IMG/VR virus record: IMGVR_UViG_3300042923_000597
Span: 1 to 43,887 of that record
Direction: 5' to 3' (one strand)
DNA from: a virus
DNA length: 43,887 bases
Shown here: piece by piece, positions 14,369 through 21,295 of the stretch
Layout: each line of letters begins with the position of its first letter
Numbering within the stretch: the first letter of the stretch is position 1
Translations under genes and position numbers: made by a program
Notes under the pieces: generated by a model
Databases searched by the model: none
The model's input: the letters and a program-made list of their open reading frames with translations, nothing else
Told to the model about the DNA's origin: nothing

Positions 14369-14763
14369 CGCTCCTCCGTCCAGGTGGCGCGGATAGCCCC
14401 GACTCCGAGGAGCCCGGCGATGATGCCGGTCCCGGCCTCGTACTGGAGGTCCGCGTTGATGGGCACTCGGCTGAGGACGTGGGCGGCATCCGCCGGGCCG
14501 GTGAGCGGGACCGTGACGACGCACTCCACCTTGATCGGGTCCACCGGCTCCCGGGCGTCCACGAAGGGCTCAGCGGCCGCGGTGACGGTGGGCTTCTCGA
14601 TGGAGCGGCGGGCCAGGTCCCGATAGTCCTGCCGGACGGTGGCGAGCGCGCTCTCCCACCGGGGGGCGGCCTCGTCGGCGGCGTGCTCCGCGATGTACAG
14701 GTAGCGGGCGGCCTCTTCGAGGGCTTCCTCGATGCGGCGGACGATGGGGTTGTGCACGGCCAT
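14365..14763 (-). CDS. Unknown protein
   Basis: The protein has 132 residues, beginning MAVHNPIVRRIEEALEEAAR. A long N-terminal helix is followed by a beta-rich part (PIKVECVVTVPLTGPADAAH) and a Gly-rich hydrophobic segment (GTGIIAGLLGVGAIRATW). GGAAGGA lies upstream, and the start overlaps the previous stop (TGATG). No family is recognised. Confidence 0.62.
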   Translation of the reverse strand: MAVHNPIVRRIEEALEEAARYLYIAEHAADEAAPRWESALATVRQDYRDLARRSIEKPTVTAAAEPFVDAREPVDPIKVECVVTVPLTGPADAAHVLSRVPINADLQYEAGTGIIAGLLGVGAIRATWTEER

Positions 14764-15059
14764 CAGACGGTCCTTCCGTTGCGGTGAGCGGCCTGCGGGA
14801 CGTAGGGCCCCGCCTCGTGCTCCAGGAGGTCGGCCAGAGGCTCCAGGAGGTCGTACTGAGGGTGCTGGTCGAAGTCGGGCAGGACGGCCACGGCCTTCAA
14901 CGGCTGATACCGGATCGCGTCCCCGCCGCGCGGCCACGTCCACCCGTCGCGGGGCAGGCCCTCGTCGGCGGCGAACCGCTTCGCGGAGTCCAGGGAGCCG
15001 CTGAAGATGGCCACCGGCTTCGGGGGCACGTAGCCCTCGGGGTGTCGATGCTTGCCCAT
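14763..15059 (-). CDS. Unknown protein
   Basis: It has 98 residues, starting MGKHRHPEGYVPPKPVAIFS. Segments YVPPKPVAIFSGSLDSAKRF and IRYQPLKAVAVLPDFD give an alternating strand-helix pattern, and the C-terminus is polar. It lies two bases after the neighbouring stop. Not recognised. Confidence 0.6.
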   Translation of the reverse strand: MGKHRHPEGYVPPKPVAIFSGSLDSAKRFAADEGLPRDGWTWPRGGDAIRYQPLKAVAVLPDFDQHPQYDLLEPLADLLEHEAGPYVPQAAHRNGRTV

Positions 15060-15061
15060 GG

Positions 15062-15361
15062 TCAGGATCCTCTCGGGGGCCAGATGGGCCCGGTCAGGTG
15101 AATGCGGGAGTCGGTGGGCGGCATGGTGCGGTCACGCATCTCGTCCGCCATCACGGGACGGATGGGCAGGACCTCCAGCCACCCGGCCCCGTAGACGAAG
15201 CGCTCAACGATGGTGGGCTGGATGAGGGCGTCCCAGTTCGGTTCCTGGCCCTCCGGGAGTTCGGTGAAGTCCACCCGGTACCGGACGGCCTCCCGGCTCG
15301 CTTTGAGGGCGGCGTCGGCGCGCTTCTTGTCCGCGGAGGAGGGTCCGCCTGGCGTGGTCAC
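15062..15361 (-). CDS. Unknown protein
   Basis: A 99-residue protein, MTTPGGPSSADKKRADAALK at its start, with a basic N-terminal helix, a YRVDFTELPEGQEPNWDALI segment and a beta-like C-terminal half. It overlaps the previous stop by four bases (ATGA). No domain recognised; it is accepted on operon fit and composition. Confidence 0.58.
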   Translation of the reverse strand: MTTPGGPSSADKKRADAALKASREAVRYRVDFTELPEGQEPNWDALIQPTIVERFVYGAGWLEVLPIRPVMADEMRDRTMPPTDSRIHLTGPIWPPRGS

Positions 15362-15615
15362 AGCCGATCCTCCTCAGCGCGGTCCTGGCGGCCCAGGTGG
15401 ACCCACTTGACCTCGCGGCGGCTCGTGTCCGTGGGGGTGGTGCATCGAGCGCCGGGCTTCGCCTGGCAGGCCGGGCAGGGCACGTCCAGCGGATCCGCGG
15501 GAGCCTGTCGGTTGATGGCCTCCTGCGGGCACTCGTCGCGGCGGTGGCGCTGGGTGGCCCGGTGCTCCCCCCACTCGCGGCAGGGGGCGGCGTCGTACTC
15601 TTCGACGGTCATCAT
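15358..15615 (-). CDS. Small zinc-binding protein
   Basis: It has 85 residues from the ATG at 15615 (or 15612). The C-terminal half holds CPACQAKPGARCTTPTDTSR followed by a WVHLGR motif. The CxxCx(7)C...H spacing matches a short zinc-finger type often repeated in actinophage and actinobacterial small proteins, possibly nucleic-acid binding. The N-terminal half has further Cys and His (APCREWGEHRATQRHRRDEC). The start overlaps the previous stop. Confidence 0.65.
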   Translation of the reverse strand: MMTVEEYDAAPCREWGEHRATQRHRRDECPQEAINRQAPADPLDVPCPACQAKPGARCTTPTDTSRREVKWVHLGRQDRAEEDRL

Positions 15616-16049
15616 CAGATGCCCCACTCGGCGCGCATGCGGTCGGCCTCTTCCTCGGCGCGGTACTGATCCGCTCCCGGCCAGCCACCCTCCAGGTAGC
15701 GCATCTGCGCCTTCGACCCGTCCTCGTCGGGGTCCACGTAGTCCTCCGGGTCGGCTTCGACCAGGCCGTACTGGCCGCCGCACGCCAGGATCGTGGTGAG
15801 TTCGTCGGCGCTGAAGCCCTCCAGGATCACGTGCTCCTCGTCCGTGATGCCCAGGGCGTCACAGGTGGCGGGGGCGATCCGAACCCAGTGGGCGGCGGCC
15901 ACGTCGTTCCACGCAAACGCGGGAGCCTCGCGGATGGCCTCCTCCACGATCAGGTGGGCGGTGCGGGGGGAGTGATCCCCGGACTCGATGAGGGCGCGCT
16001 CCACGGCGCGGTGGTGCCAGTTGCGCTTGGCGGCGGTGCTGAGTTCCAT
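15615..16049 (-). CDS. Unknown protein, first gene of a leftward operon
   Basis: From the ATG at 16049 it has 144 residues. It opens with a basic helix (AAKRNWHHRAVERALIESGD), then HLIVEEAIREAPAFAWNDVA and an acidic C-terminal half (EADPEDYVDPDEDG). The start is fixed by the operon leader: promoter 16102-16131, hairpin 16072-16090 and a GGGAAGGACCCG ribosome-binding site. No family recognised. Being first after a strong promoter, it and the small genes downstream are likely expressed well. Confidence 0.68.
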   Translation of the reverse strand: MELSTAAKRNWHHRAVERALIESGDHSPRTAHLIVEEAIREAPAFAWNDVAAAHWVRIAPATCDALGITDEEHVILEGFSADELTTILACGGQYGLVEADPEDYVDPDEDGSKAQMRYLEGGWPGADQYRAEEEADRMRAEWGI

Positions 16050-16071
16050 GTGCTTCGGGTCCTTCCCGGCG

Positions 16072-16090
16072 GGCCCCCCGGCTGGGGGCC
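16072..16090 (-). promoter_or_regulatory. Leader hairpin of the common 5'-UTR module
   Basis: GGCCCCC pairs with GGGGGCC just upstream of GGGAAGGACCCG. It is one of six copies of the same leader design (others at 21227, 25054, 28231, 31076, 32876). Confidence 0.65.
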
Positions 16091-16101
16091 TTACGGGTTC
16101 C

Positions 16102-16131
16102 ACTCTAGCACCCCTAGCGGACGGGGTGCAA
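16102..16131 (-). promoter_or_regulatory. Leftward promoter
   Basis: TTGCAC (16131-16126) and TAGAGT (16107-16102) are separated by exactly 18 bases, the spacing shared with the promoters at 21253, 31038 and 32838. It overlaps the last codons of the methyltransferase gene. It lacks the full GGGGTTRCA palindrome, so it may escape that control. Confidence 0.7.
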
Positions 16132-16692
16132 CACCCGGACGTGTGCCCACGGCAGACCGGCGTCGAGCGCCCGCCAGGATCCGCTGAGGGCCTTCACTTC
16201 GAGGTCCGCGGTGCAGAGCGGGTGCGTCATCCGTGTGGACGGCATGCGGCCCTCCAGGATGATCTGGGAGACGCCGACGCGGCGGAGTTCGCTGGCGAAC
16301 GCGGCCAGCCCGTCGAGCCCCAGCGCGTCCGACAGTTCGGGGAAGATGCGGCGGGCCATGACGGTCCCCGGGGCCTGCTCGCGGATCCAGTCCACCGCCT
16401 CCCCGACCGTCTTCGGGCCGATGCGGGTCAGCATCGTGGGGATGCCCTCGAAGACCCCGGCGGCGAGCCCCACGCCCATCGCGCGACCGTCCGCATCCAT
16501 CGCGGAGACGATGCGGCCCCTGTCGGCCATCTGACGCCCCAGGAGCCCCGTGGAGCACCCCAGGTCCAGGACGCGCTCACCGGGCGCTGTGAGCCGCGTC
16601 GTGGCGTCCGCCATGGCGTTGTGGATCGCGGGGTACGTGTACCGGTCAGCCATCCACCGGGTGACGTACTCCGGCGCGTCGAAGCGGCTCAT
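16114..16692 (-). CDS. Class I SAM-dependent methyltransferase
   Basis: The protein has 192 residues from the ATG at 16692. The SAM-binding motif I is clear (ERVLDLGCSTGLLG, residues 39-52), followed by an acidic end of strand 2 (SAMDADG). I see no NPPY/DPPY motif of the usual DNA amino-methyltransferases and no PCQ motif of cytosine-5 enzymes, so its target is unclear. It is short for a DNA methyltransferase. It follows ParB-like and PP-loop genes by four-base overlaps, suggesting joint action in a modification pathway; that is inference. Confidence 0.75.
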   Translation of the reverse strand: MSRFDAPEYVTRWMADRYTYPAIHNAMADATTRLTAPGERVLDLGCSTGLLGRQMADRGRIVSAMDADGRAMGVGLAAGVFEGIPTMLTRIGPKTVGEAVDWIREQAPGTVMARRIFPELSDALGLDGLAAFASELRRVGVSQIILEGRMPSTRMTHPLCTADLEVKALSGSWRALDAGLPWAHVRVLHPVR

Positions 16693-17237
16693 GCCGACGC
16701 CTCCTCGATGACGACCTCCGGGGCCTTCGCGACCTCCACCGGGTACCAGGCGTTCGAGTAGGCGTGATTCTTCGTGTCCAGCCGGGCGAAGACGCCATCC
16801 TGCGCCAGAAGTTCGACCTCCTGCTTCGTCGCGCCGATGCCCTTCATGACCTCCTGGATGCTCACCCCGGCCTCCAGGAGCCCGTGCACGATACGGCTCA
16901 TCTCGTAGGCCACGTGGGTGCCCTTCGCGCGGTTGATCCGCACGGTGAGCATCATGGCGTCCGTGTCGCTGAGGTTCAGCCGGGCCACCGGCACGAGGCC
17001 GCGAGTCATCTCCCGCACCTGCGGGGAGTCCTGGGCGAGACGCCAGCGGTGGAAGCCGTCGATGATGAGCCCCGTGGGGTTCGCGAGGACGGGCTGGATC
17101 CAGCCCGTGCTCAGAAGGGAGTGCTCCAGAAGCCGGAGTTCGGCGCGGTGCACCCGGTTCGGGTTCCACGGGTTCGGGTGAAGGTCCTGCGGGTCCGTCC
17201 ACTCGATGGTGTTGATGGGCTGGTGCTGGTCACTCAT
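16689..17237 (-). CDS. ParB/Srx-fold protein (second copy in the cassette)
   Basis: This 182-residue protein has the ParB N-terminal signature: DLHPNPWNPN (residues 18-28), LLEHSLLSTGWIQPVL, then IIDGFHRWRLA (58-68), corresponding to the G-x-H-R nucleotide loop. The later helices (VSIQEVMKGIGATKQEVELL) resemble an HTH region. ParB-like proteins bind nucleotides and many act as nucleases or CTPases. Its start overlaps the PP-loop gene by eight bases and its stop overlaps the methyltransferase, so the three are co-translated. Pairing of a ParB-like and a PAPS-reductase-like protein recalls IbrA/IbrB. Confidence 0.8.
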   Translation of the reverse strand: MSDQHQPINTIEWTDPQDLHPNPWNPNRVHRAELRLLEHSLLSTGWIQPVLANPTGLIIDGFHRWRLAQDSPQVREMTRGLVPVARLNLSDTDAMMLTVRINRAKGTHVAYEMSRIVHGLLEAGVSIQEVMKGIGATKQEVELLAQDGVFARLDTKNHAYSNAWYPVEVAKAPEVVIEEASA

Positions 17238-18339
17238 TCGCGGGGAGTCCTGTTCTCTGACGGCGGCGGTCGGCCGCTCCGTTGCCCTCGGGGAGGATGG
17301 TGCGCTTGTAGGCCCCGTTCGCCACCTGTCGCAGGAGGTACTGGGCGTCGAAGAGGCCCGGCGCGACGGGGCGCATGCCGATGCTCTCGCGGACCTTCGT
17401 GCGGGCCTTCGCGCGGCTGGCGCGATCCGTGATCTTCTCGGAGATGTACCGGAAGAGGGATTCGTCGGTGCCGTCGTCATACGGCTCCGTGTCGGAGGCT
17501 CCGGCGCGGAACTCAGCGAAGTAGCGCTCCTGCACCGCCATCTCGGGGAAGACGGCCATGAGTTGGTCGTAGTAGACCGGATCGACCTCGCGGTGGACGT
17601 GGAAGCGCTTCGCGTTCTCCGAGTGCAGGGGCGTCGAGACGCGGAGTTGCACCCCGGCCCACATCTGCCGGTCATAGTGCTGGCAGTACCGGATGCCGCG
17701 GTCGTAGAAGTAGCGGAACACGTCCGCCTGCTCCCAGTCGAAGATGGGCTTCACGAAGGCCGTCTTCGGGGTGGCCCCCTTGTTGATGTAGTTCAGATCG
17801 AGTTTGTTCACCGAGGCCCGGAAGCGCATCAGGGACTCGCTGGCGCGGATGCCGTTGAGGATGCCGACGCGACCCTGGAGGGCGTTGCCGGTGATGAGTT
17901 CCACCTCGTACTGAGAGATGAGGGTGTCGGCGGGGAGTCCGAGGTCTTCGAGCGTCGTCGCCCATGGCGGCCGCGGGCGGGTGTGCTCCCGCGTCGGGTC
18001 CCACTGAATGTACTCACGCACGTCCCCGAGGATGAACTTCTGGGAGAGCATCGGGACGGCCAGCCAGAGCATGTTGACCCACGGCTTCTGGCGGTACTCG
18101 TTGACGAAATCGATCACCGTGTCAGGGATCAACTCCTCGTCGTAGAAGGTGACGTTGACCATGCCGCCGGGGATGCCGCGCTCCAGGGCTACCTCGTGCG
18201 CGAGTTCCAGCACTACGAGGGAGTCCTTCCCTCCGCTGAAGGACACGCTGATCGAGTCGAACGTGTCGTACACGTAGTGGATCCGCTTCTTCGCCTCATC
18301 GAGCACGTTCGTCTCGATGTAGCCCCGCTGGCGGCTCAC
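17230..18339 (-). CDS. PP-loop ATPase, PAPS-reductase/IbrA-like (DUF3440 type)
   Basis: The protein has 369 residues from the GTG at 18339 (GTGA overlap with the ParB-like gene). The PP-loop is SISVSFSGGKDSLVVLELA, about residues 29-47. Further family-like motifs are LNGIRASESLMRFRA and FVKPIFDWEQADVFRYFYD. It contains only one cysteine (in RYCQHYDRQMW) and lacks the C-terminal ECGLH motif of true PAPS reductases and any Cys cluster for iron-sulphur. It is therefore likely an adenylating PP-loop enzyme rather than a sulphate reductase. The substrate is unknown; flanking ParB-like and methyltransferase genes suggest nucleic acid or nucleotide modification. Confidence 0.82.
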   Translation of the reverse strand: MSRQRGYIETNVLDEAKKRIHYVYDTFDSISVSFSGGKDSLVVLELAHEVALERGIPGGMVNVTFYDEELIPDTVIDFVNEYRQKPWVNMLWLAVPMLSQKFILGDVREYIQWDPTREHTRPRPPWATTLEDLGLPADTLISQYEVELITGNALQGRVGILNGIRASESLMRFRASVNKLDLNYINKGATPKTAFVKPIFDWEQADVFRYFYDRGIRYCQHYDRQMWAGVQLRVSTPLHSENAKRFHVHREVDPVYYDQLMAVFPEMAVQERYFAEFRAGASDTEPYDDGTDESLFRYISEKITDRASRAKARTKVRESIGMRPVAPGLFDAQYLLRQVANGAYKRTILPEGNGAADRRRQRTGLPANE

Positions 18340-18980
18340 AGGTCGCGCACCGCCCCGACGATCATCGCGGCCAGGCTCCGGCCGTCCGTGTGCTCGGCGC
18401 GGAGGCGGCGCACGAAGGCGTCCCACTCGCCGCGCTGGTCGGCGTCATCGAAGACGATGGTGAAGGACACGACGGGGTTGCCCTTCAGCACGTCGGCGGC
18501 GGTGCGGGTGACCTCTCCCGTCTCCTCGTCCACCTGCGGCTGACGGGCCTCGCGCTCCATCTCCGCCTCCAGCATGAGGGCCAGGTCATCGACCTCCTCC
18601 ATGCTGAAGCCGGTGCCCTCCAGGTCGTCCGGCTCCTCAGCGCCCAGGACCTCCGACAGGATCTCGTCCAGAAGCCGCTCGTCGTATGTCGAGTCGTCGC
18701 TGGTCTTGTTGTCGGCCAGGACGATGCGAGCGGCGGCGGCCTCGTCCACGTCGATGACGTTCGCGTGCAGGTGCTCCCATTCGAGTTCCTTCGCGGCCTT
18801 CAGCACGTGGTTCCCGGCCAGGACCTCCATCGGGCGGCCGGTGTGGGTGCCGGTGTTGACGACGATGGGCTTGAACTGGCCATTGCGCTGGAGGCTGGCG
18901 CGCACTCGCGCGACGTTCCCCCGGCGGGCGTTCTTGTAGTACGGGTTCAGGTCTTCGACCTTGACGCGGGACACCTTCAT
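18336..18980 (-). CDS. ParB-like nuclease-domain protein (first gene of the cassette)
   Basis: Of 214 residues, the first 120 carry a ParB-type domain: VEDLNPYYKNARRGNVARVR, SLQRNGQFKPIVVN, EVLAGNHVLKAAKEL and the phage-typical LADNKTSDDSTYDERLLDEI. The usual Arg after G-N-H is replaced by Val-Leu-Lys. The C-terminal 95 residues are acidic, ending FDDADQRGEWDAFVRRLRAE. The ATG has no ribosome-binding site; TAGACT lies seven bases upstream, so the transcript is probably leaderless. The stop overlaps the PP-loop start (GTGA). Confidence 0.8.
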   Translation of the reverse strand: MKVSRVKVEDLNPYYKNARRGNVARVRASLQRNGQFKPIVVNTGTHTGRPMEVLAGNHVLKAAKELEWEHLHANVIDVDEAAAARIVLADNKTSDDSTYDERLLDEILSEVLGAEEPDDLEGTGFSMEEVDDLALMLEAEMEREARQPQVDEETGEVTRTAADVLKGNPVVSFTIVFDDADQRGEWDAFVRRLRAEHTDGRSLAAMIVGAVRDL

Positions 18981-18987
18981 GAGGGGC

Positions 18988-18993
18988 AGTCTA
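18988..18993 (-). promoter_or_regulatory. -10 box for a leaderless transcript of the ParB/PP-loop cassette
   Basis: TAGACT, GCCCCTC, ATG: nearly identical (15 of 16 bases) to the site before 10525. The start codon coincides with the expected first transcribed base. It lies just downstream of a hairpin terminator (19008-19047), so the cassette forms its own transcription unit. Confidence 0.6.
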
Positions 18994-19007
18994 TCGCGTG
19001 AACTGAC

Positions 19008-19047
19008 CCCGCCCCCTCAGGGCCGAAGGGCCAGCCGAGGGGGCGGG
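19008..19047 (-). terminator. Terminator hairpin closing the DNA-metabolism operon
   Basis: CCCGCCCCCTC (19008-19018) pairs over 11 bases with GAGGGGGCGGG (19037-19047). It lies 40 bases past the stop of the HNH-like gene and just ahead of the cassette promoter. A second small stem (GCACT...AGTGC) lies near 19060. No T-run follows, as is common in high-GC phages. Confidence 0.65.
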
Positions 19048-19086
19048 ATGCGAGGGGAATGCACTCTGGGGAAGTGCGGTGCGAGT

Positions 19087-19461
19087 CTACGCTCGGGCCG
19101 CCACGAATGCTAGGTGCTCAGCGACCTCCGTGCGGGTCGCAGGACGGCGGCCGCCCTCGTCGTCCGCGAGCCACCATTGAGCGGTCGGCCAGTGCCAGTA
19201 CGGGATGGTCGTCAGGTCCCGCCGGTCCCACTTCGAGACCTTCCAGCCCATGCGGGTCGCGGTGGCACCCTCCTCGGCGTCCTGCTCGATCCAGACGTTG
19301 TACCGCACGTCCAGGATCAGGCCGTTGCTCAGGCGCTCCAGACGCTTCGAGCCGCCCATGCCCTTGTTCACCCGGTGCTGGACGCTCAACTCGTCCTCAG
19401 CGCCGCAGTGAGCGCACGCCAGGCCGTCCCGTGGGGCGACCCGGGCCACGCTGAGTTTCAT
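19087..19461 (-). CDS. HNH-like endonuclease
   Basis: This 124-residue protein has CAHCGAEDELSVQHRVNKGM near residues 16-35 and GGSKRLERLSNGLILDVRYN after it. A CxxC pair, a His in Q-H-R, and N in L-S-N-G-L correspond to the histidine and asparagine positions of HNH nucleases. A second Cys pair expected in many HNH proteins is missing, so metal binding is atypical. The C-terminal half is Trp-rich (IPYWHWPTAQWWLAD). It overlaps the clamp-like gene by four bases. A structural zinc protein without nuclease activity is the alternative. Confidence 0.62.
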   Translation of the reverse strand: MKLSVARVAPRDGLACAHCGAEDELSVQHRVNKGMGGSKRLERLSNGLILDVRYNVWIEQDAEEGATATRMGWKVSKWDRRDLTTIPYWHWPTAQWWLADDEGGRRPATRTEVAEHLAFVAARA

Positions 19462-20153
19462 CGAACGAGGAGGTTCGGCTGGAGGAGGCCCACGAAGCGG
19501 GTGCCGATGACCACCTTCATGGGGCCGAGGACCCCCTTCCTCTGGGCGGCTCCGGCGATGACCTCGATGGGCTCGTGGCGTCCGGCGAACTTCGTGATCT
19601 TGTCCAGGTTGAAGGGCATCAGGCCGAAGCGCGCGGTGCCATCGGTGGAGGGCGTCCACTCCTCGATGAGGCGGGCCACCGGGGGGAACCGGATCCCGAC
19701 GTGCCGGTGGTAGGCCTGCTCGTAGACGCGGGTGCCGTCGTCCTCCAGGGCCACCCACACGATGGGGAACTTCTCGTTGCTCAGGTCCTCGCGGATGACG
19801 ACCCGGCAGTGGTGCTGAAGAGTCCTCGGCAGGAGCGTCTGGCCGGGGCCGATGGAGGCCAGCCGGATGAGGGCGGCTCGGGGGATCGCGAAGTCCTCAT
19901 CCCAGCCGTCACCCGACCGGCGGACCTCACCGGAGCGCTCCCAGTCCTCGTGTTCGCGGCTGTCCGGCGCGGGCTCCTCCTCGGAGGCGATGGAGTAGCG
20001 GCCCACCGAGTACCGGTCGGTGCCCACGAGGGAGTCGCCGGTGATGCAGGCGTGGGTGAGCACCGGGGTCACGTCGTCATCGGAGACATGCGGCAGGACG
20101 GCCTGAGCGGCGGTCCTCGCCATGTGCAGGGGCAGGGAGATGGTGCGGGTCAT
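19458..20153 (-). CDS. Sliding-clamp-like protein (DnaN-type, probable)
   Basis: The protein has 231 residues. Segments DVTPVLTHACITGDSLVGTD and RYSVGRY resemble the first clamp domain, FAIPRAALIRLASIG the second, and the C-terminus GPMKVVIGTRFVGLLQPNLL resembles the terminal strand of beta clamps (...F..LLMPVR). It is shorter than the three-domain bacterial clamp (about 370), so perhaps two domains. It may tether the host polymerase or phage recombination enzymes to DNA. The assignment is by pattern only. Confidence 0.55.
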   Translation of the reverse strand: MTRTISLPLHMARTAAQAVLPHVSDDDVTPVLTHACITGDSLVGTDRYSVGRYSIASEEEPAPDSREHEDWERSGEVRRSGDGWDEDFAIPRAALIRLASIGPGQTLLPRTLQHHCRVVIREDLSNEKFPIVWVALEDDGTRVYEQAYHRHVGIRFPPVARLIEEWTPSTDGTARFGLMPFNLDKITKFAGRHEPIEVIAGAAQRKGVLGPMKVVIGTRFVGLLQPNLLVR

Positions 20154-20163
20154 GCGGTCCTCC

Positions 20164-20616
20164 TCAGGACTGGATGGCGGTCGTTACGTAGTCGATGAAG
20201 GCGGCGCGCTGGCCGACGCCGCCGAAGCCGTGCGGGAGAGTGCGGTAGGCGGCGCGGATGGCCTCCAGGTGCTCGCGGAGCGGATCCCGGAGCCCGTCCT
20301 TCACGCGCTTGTCTTCGAGGACCTTGCCGTGCAGGGTGACGGCCACGGCCTCGCGGGCGGCCCACTTCATGCAGTCCGACTCGGGGGCCTGGCCGACCAC
20401 CCGCGGGGCGTCAGGGCCCCCGGTGACGATGCTCTTGCCCTCGTTGGACGTGTGGACCTCCAGGATGGCCCCGACGCGCAGGCCGGGGGCCAGAGGCTTC
20501 ACCATCCCGTACTCGCTCCCGTCCTCGCCGCGGTAGAACGGCTTCAGGGTGTTGGAGTTCGTGATGCGGCGGCCGATGTAGGTCACCTGCTCCGTGTGCT
20601 TCTCTTCGAGTTCCAT
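20164..20616 (-). CDS. Unknown protein, DNA-metabolism operon
   Basis: From the ATG at 20616 it has 150 residues. The N-terminal half is beta-rich (TEQVTYIGRRITNSNTLKPF and APGLRVGAILEVHTSNEGKS), suggesting an OB-like or other small barrel; the C-terminal half is helical (LREHLEAIRAAYRTLPHGFG). GAGGACC precedes the start. It lies between the clamp-like gene and the first gene of the operon. Not recognised. Confidence 0.62.
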   Translation of the reverse strand: MELEEKHTEQVTYIGRRITNSNTLKPFYRGEDGSEYGMVKPLAPGLRVGAILEVHTSNEGKSIVTGGPDAPRVVGQAPESDCMKWAAREAVAVTLHGKVLEDKRVKDGLRDPLREHLEAIRAAYRTLPHGFGGVGQRAAFIDYVTTAIQS

Positions 20617-20621
20617 GGTCC

Positions 20622-21206
20622 TCAGTCCTTCTTGAAGTAGTCGTTCGGTGCGAGGGGGCTGTGGTTGTGCAGGCGGACGGTGCCGTCGCGGAGGACGTTC
20701 CAGCGGTCGGGGGCCTCGCGCCACTGGTCCAGGCGGCGGTACCGGCGCACCGCGACCTCGCCGTTACCGGTGGGCGTCAGGTCCCACTTGCCCGCCCCGG
20801 CGTCGTCCTTCTCCAGGGTGGCCCGGACGGCGCTGAGGGCGTCCCGCTTCAGGTCCATCCACCGGCTGATGACGCGGTGCTGGAGGGTGCAGTCATCGAG
20901 CACCACGACCTGTCGAATGTCGGGGCCGCGGTAGTACGTGGGGTGGGCTCCCTCGTAGAGGCTGGTCAGGCCCAGCGTGGGGGTGTCGTAGCCGTTCCGG
21001 GTGGTGCTGACGCCGTGCAGGCGGCCGGTGTGTCCGAAGCCGTCCTGAATCTCCAGCATCACCAGGTGCTCGGTGCCGATGACCTCGAAGATGACTTCCA
21101 GGTGCGGGCGCTCCAGACCGTGGGACTTCGCCACGTGGGACTCGAAGGCCTGGCGGCGGATCACGCTGACGCTACCGGCCACGTCTACGGTGTGCATGTT
21201 GCTCAT
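20622..21206 (-). CDS. Unknown protein, first gene of the DNA-metabolism operon
   Basis: It has 194 residues, starting MSNMHTVDVAGSVSVIRRQA. Mixed beta/alpha content, including RPHLEVIFEVIGTEHLVMLE and QVVVLDDCTLQHRVISRWMD; no catalytic signature seen. The start is well supported by the operon leader (promoter 21253-21282, hairpin 21227-21243, GGGGAAGGACCCC). Because that promoter carries the operator palindrome, this gene and the clamp-like and HNH-like genes are probably under the shared phage control. Function unknown. Confidence 0.68.
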   Translation of the reverse strand: MSNMHTVDVAGSVSVIRRQAFESHVAKSHGLERPHLEVIFEVIGTEHLVMLEIQDGFGHTGRLHGVSTTRNGYDTPTLGLTSLYEGAHPTYYRGPDIRQVVVLDDCTLQHRVISRWMDLKRDALSAVRATLEKDDAGAGKWDLTPTGNGEVAVRRYRRLDQWREAPDRWNVLRDGTVRLHNHSPLAPNDYFKKD

Positions 21207-21226
21207 GGTGGGGTCCTTCCCCTCGC

Positions 21227-21243
21227 GGCCCCCCGTTGGGGCC
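21227..21243 (-). promoter_or_regulatory. Leader hairpin of the common 5'-UTR module
   Basis: GGCCCC pairs with GGGGCC around a five-base loop, followed by GGGGAAGGACCCC and the ATG at 21206. Same module as at 16072, 25054, 28231, 31076 and 32876. Confidence 0.65.
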
Positions 21244-21252
21244 GGTTCAAAG

Positions 21253-21282
21253 AATGTAGCACGCCGGGGTTACAGTGTGCAA
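21253..21282 (-). promoter_or_regulatory. Leftward promoter with operator
   Basis: TTGCAC (21282-21277), 18 bases, TACATT (21258-21253) on the minus strand. The -35 box lies inside the palindrome 21266-21286, so a bound repressor would block it. Confidence 0.75.
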
Positions 21283-21286
21283 CCCC
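21266..21286. promoter_or_regulatory. Operator palindrome, copy 1
   Basis: GGGGTTACA-GTG-TGCAACCCC. The symmetry extends outward (GCACGCC on one side, GGCGTGC on the other), giving the longest dyad of the three copies. As RNA this would also fold into a strong hairpin right after the stop of the gene at 21296, so it may double as a terminator. Confidence 0.7.
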
Positions 21287-21295
21287 GGCGTGCGG

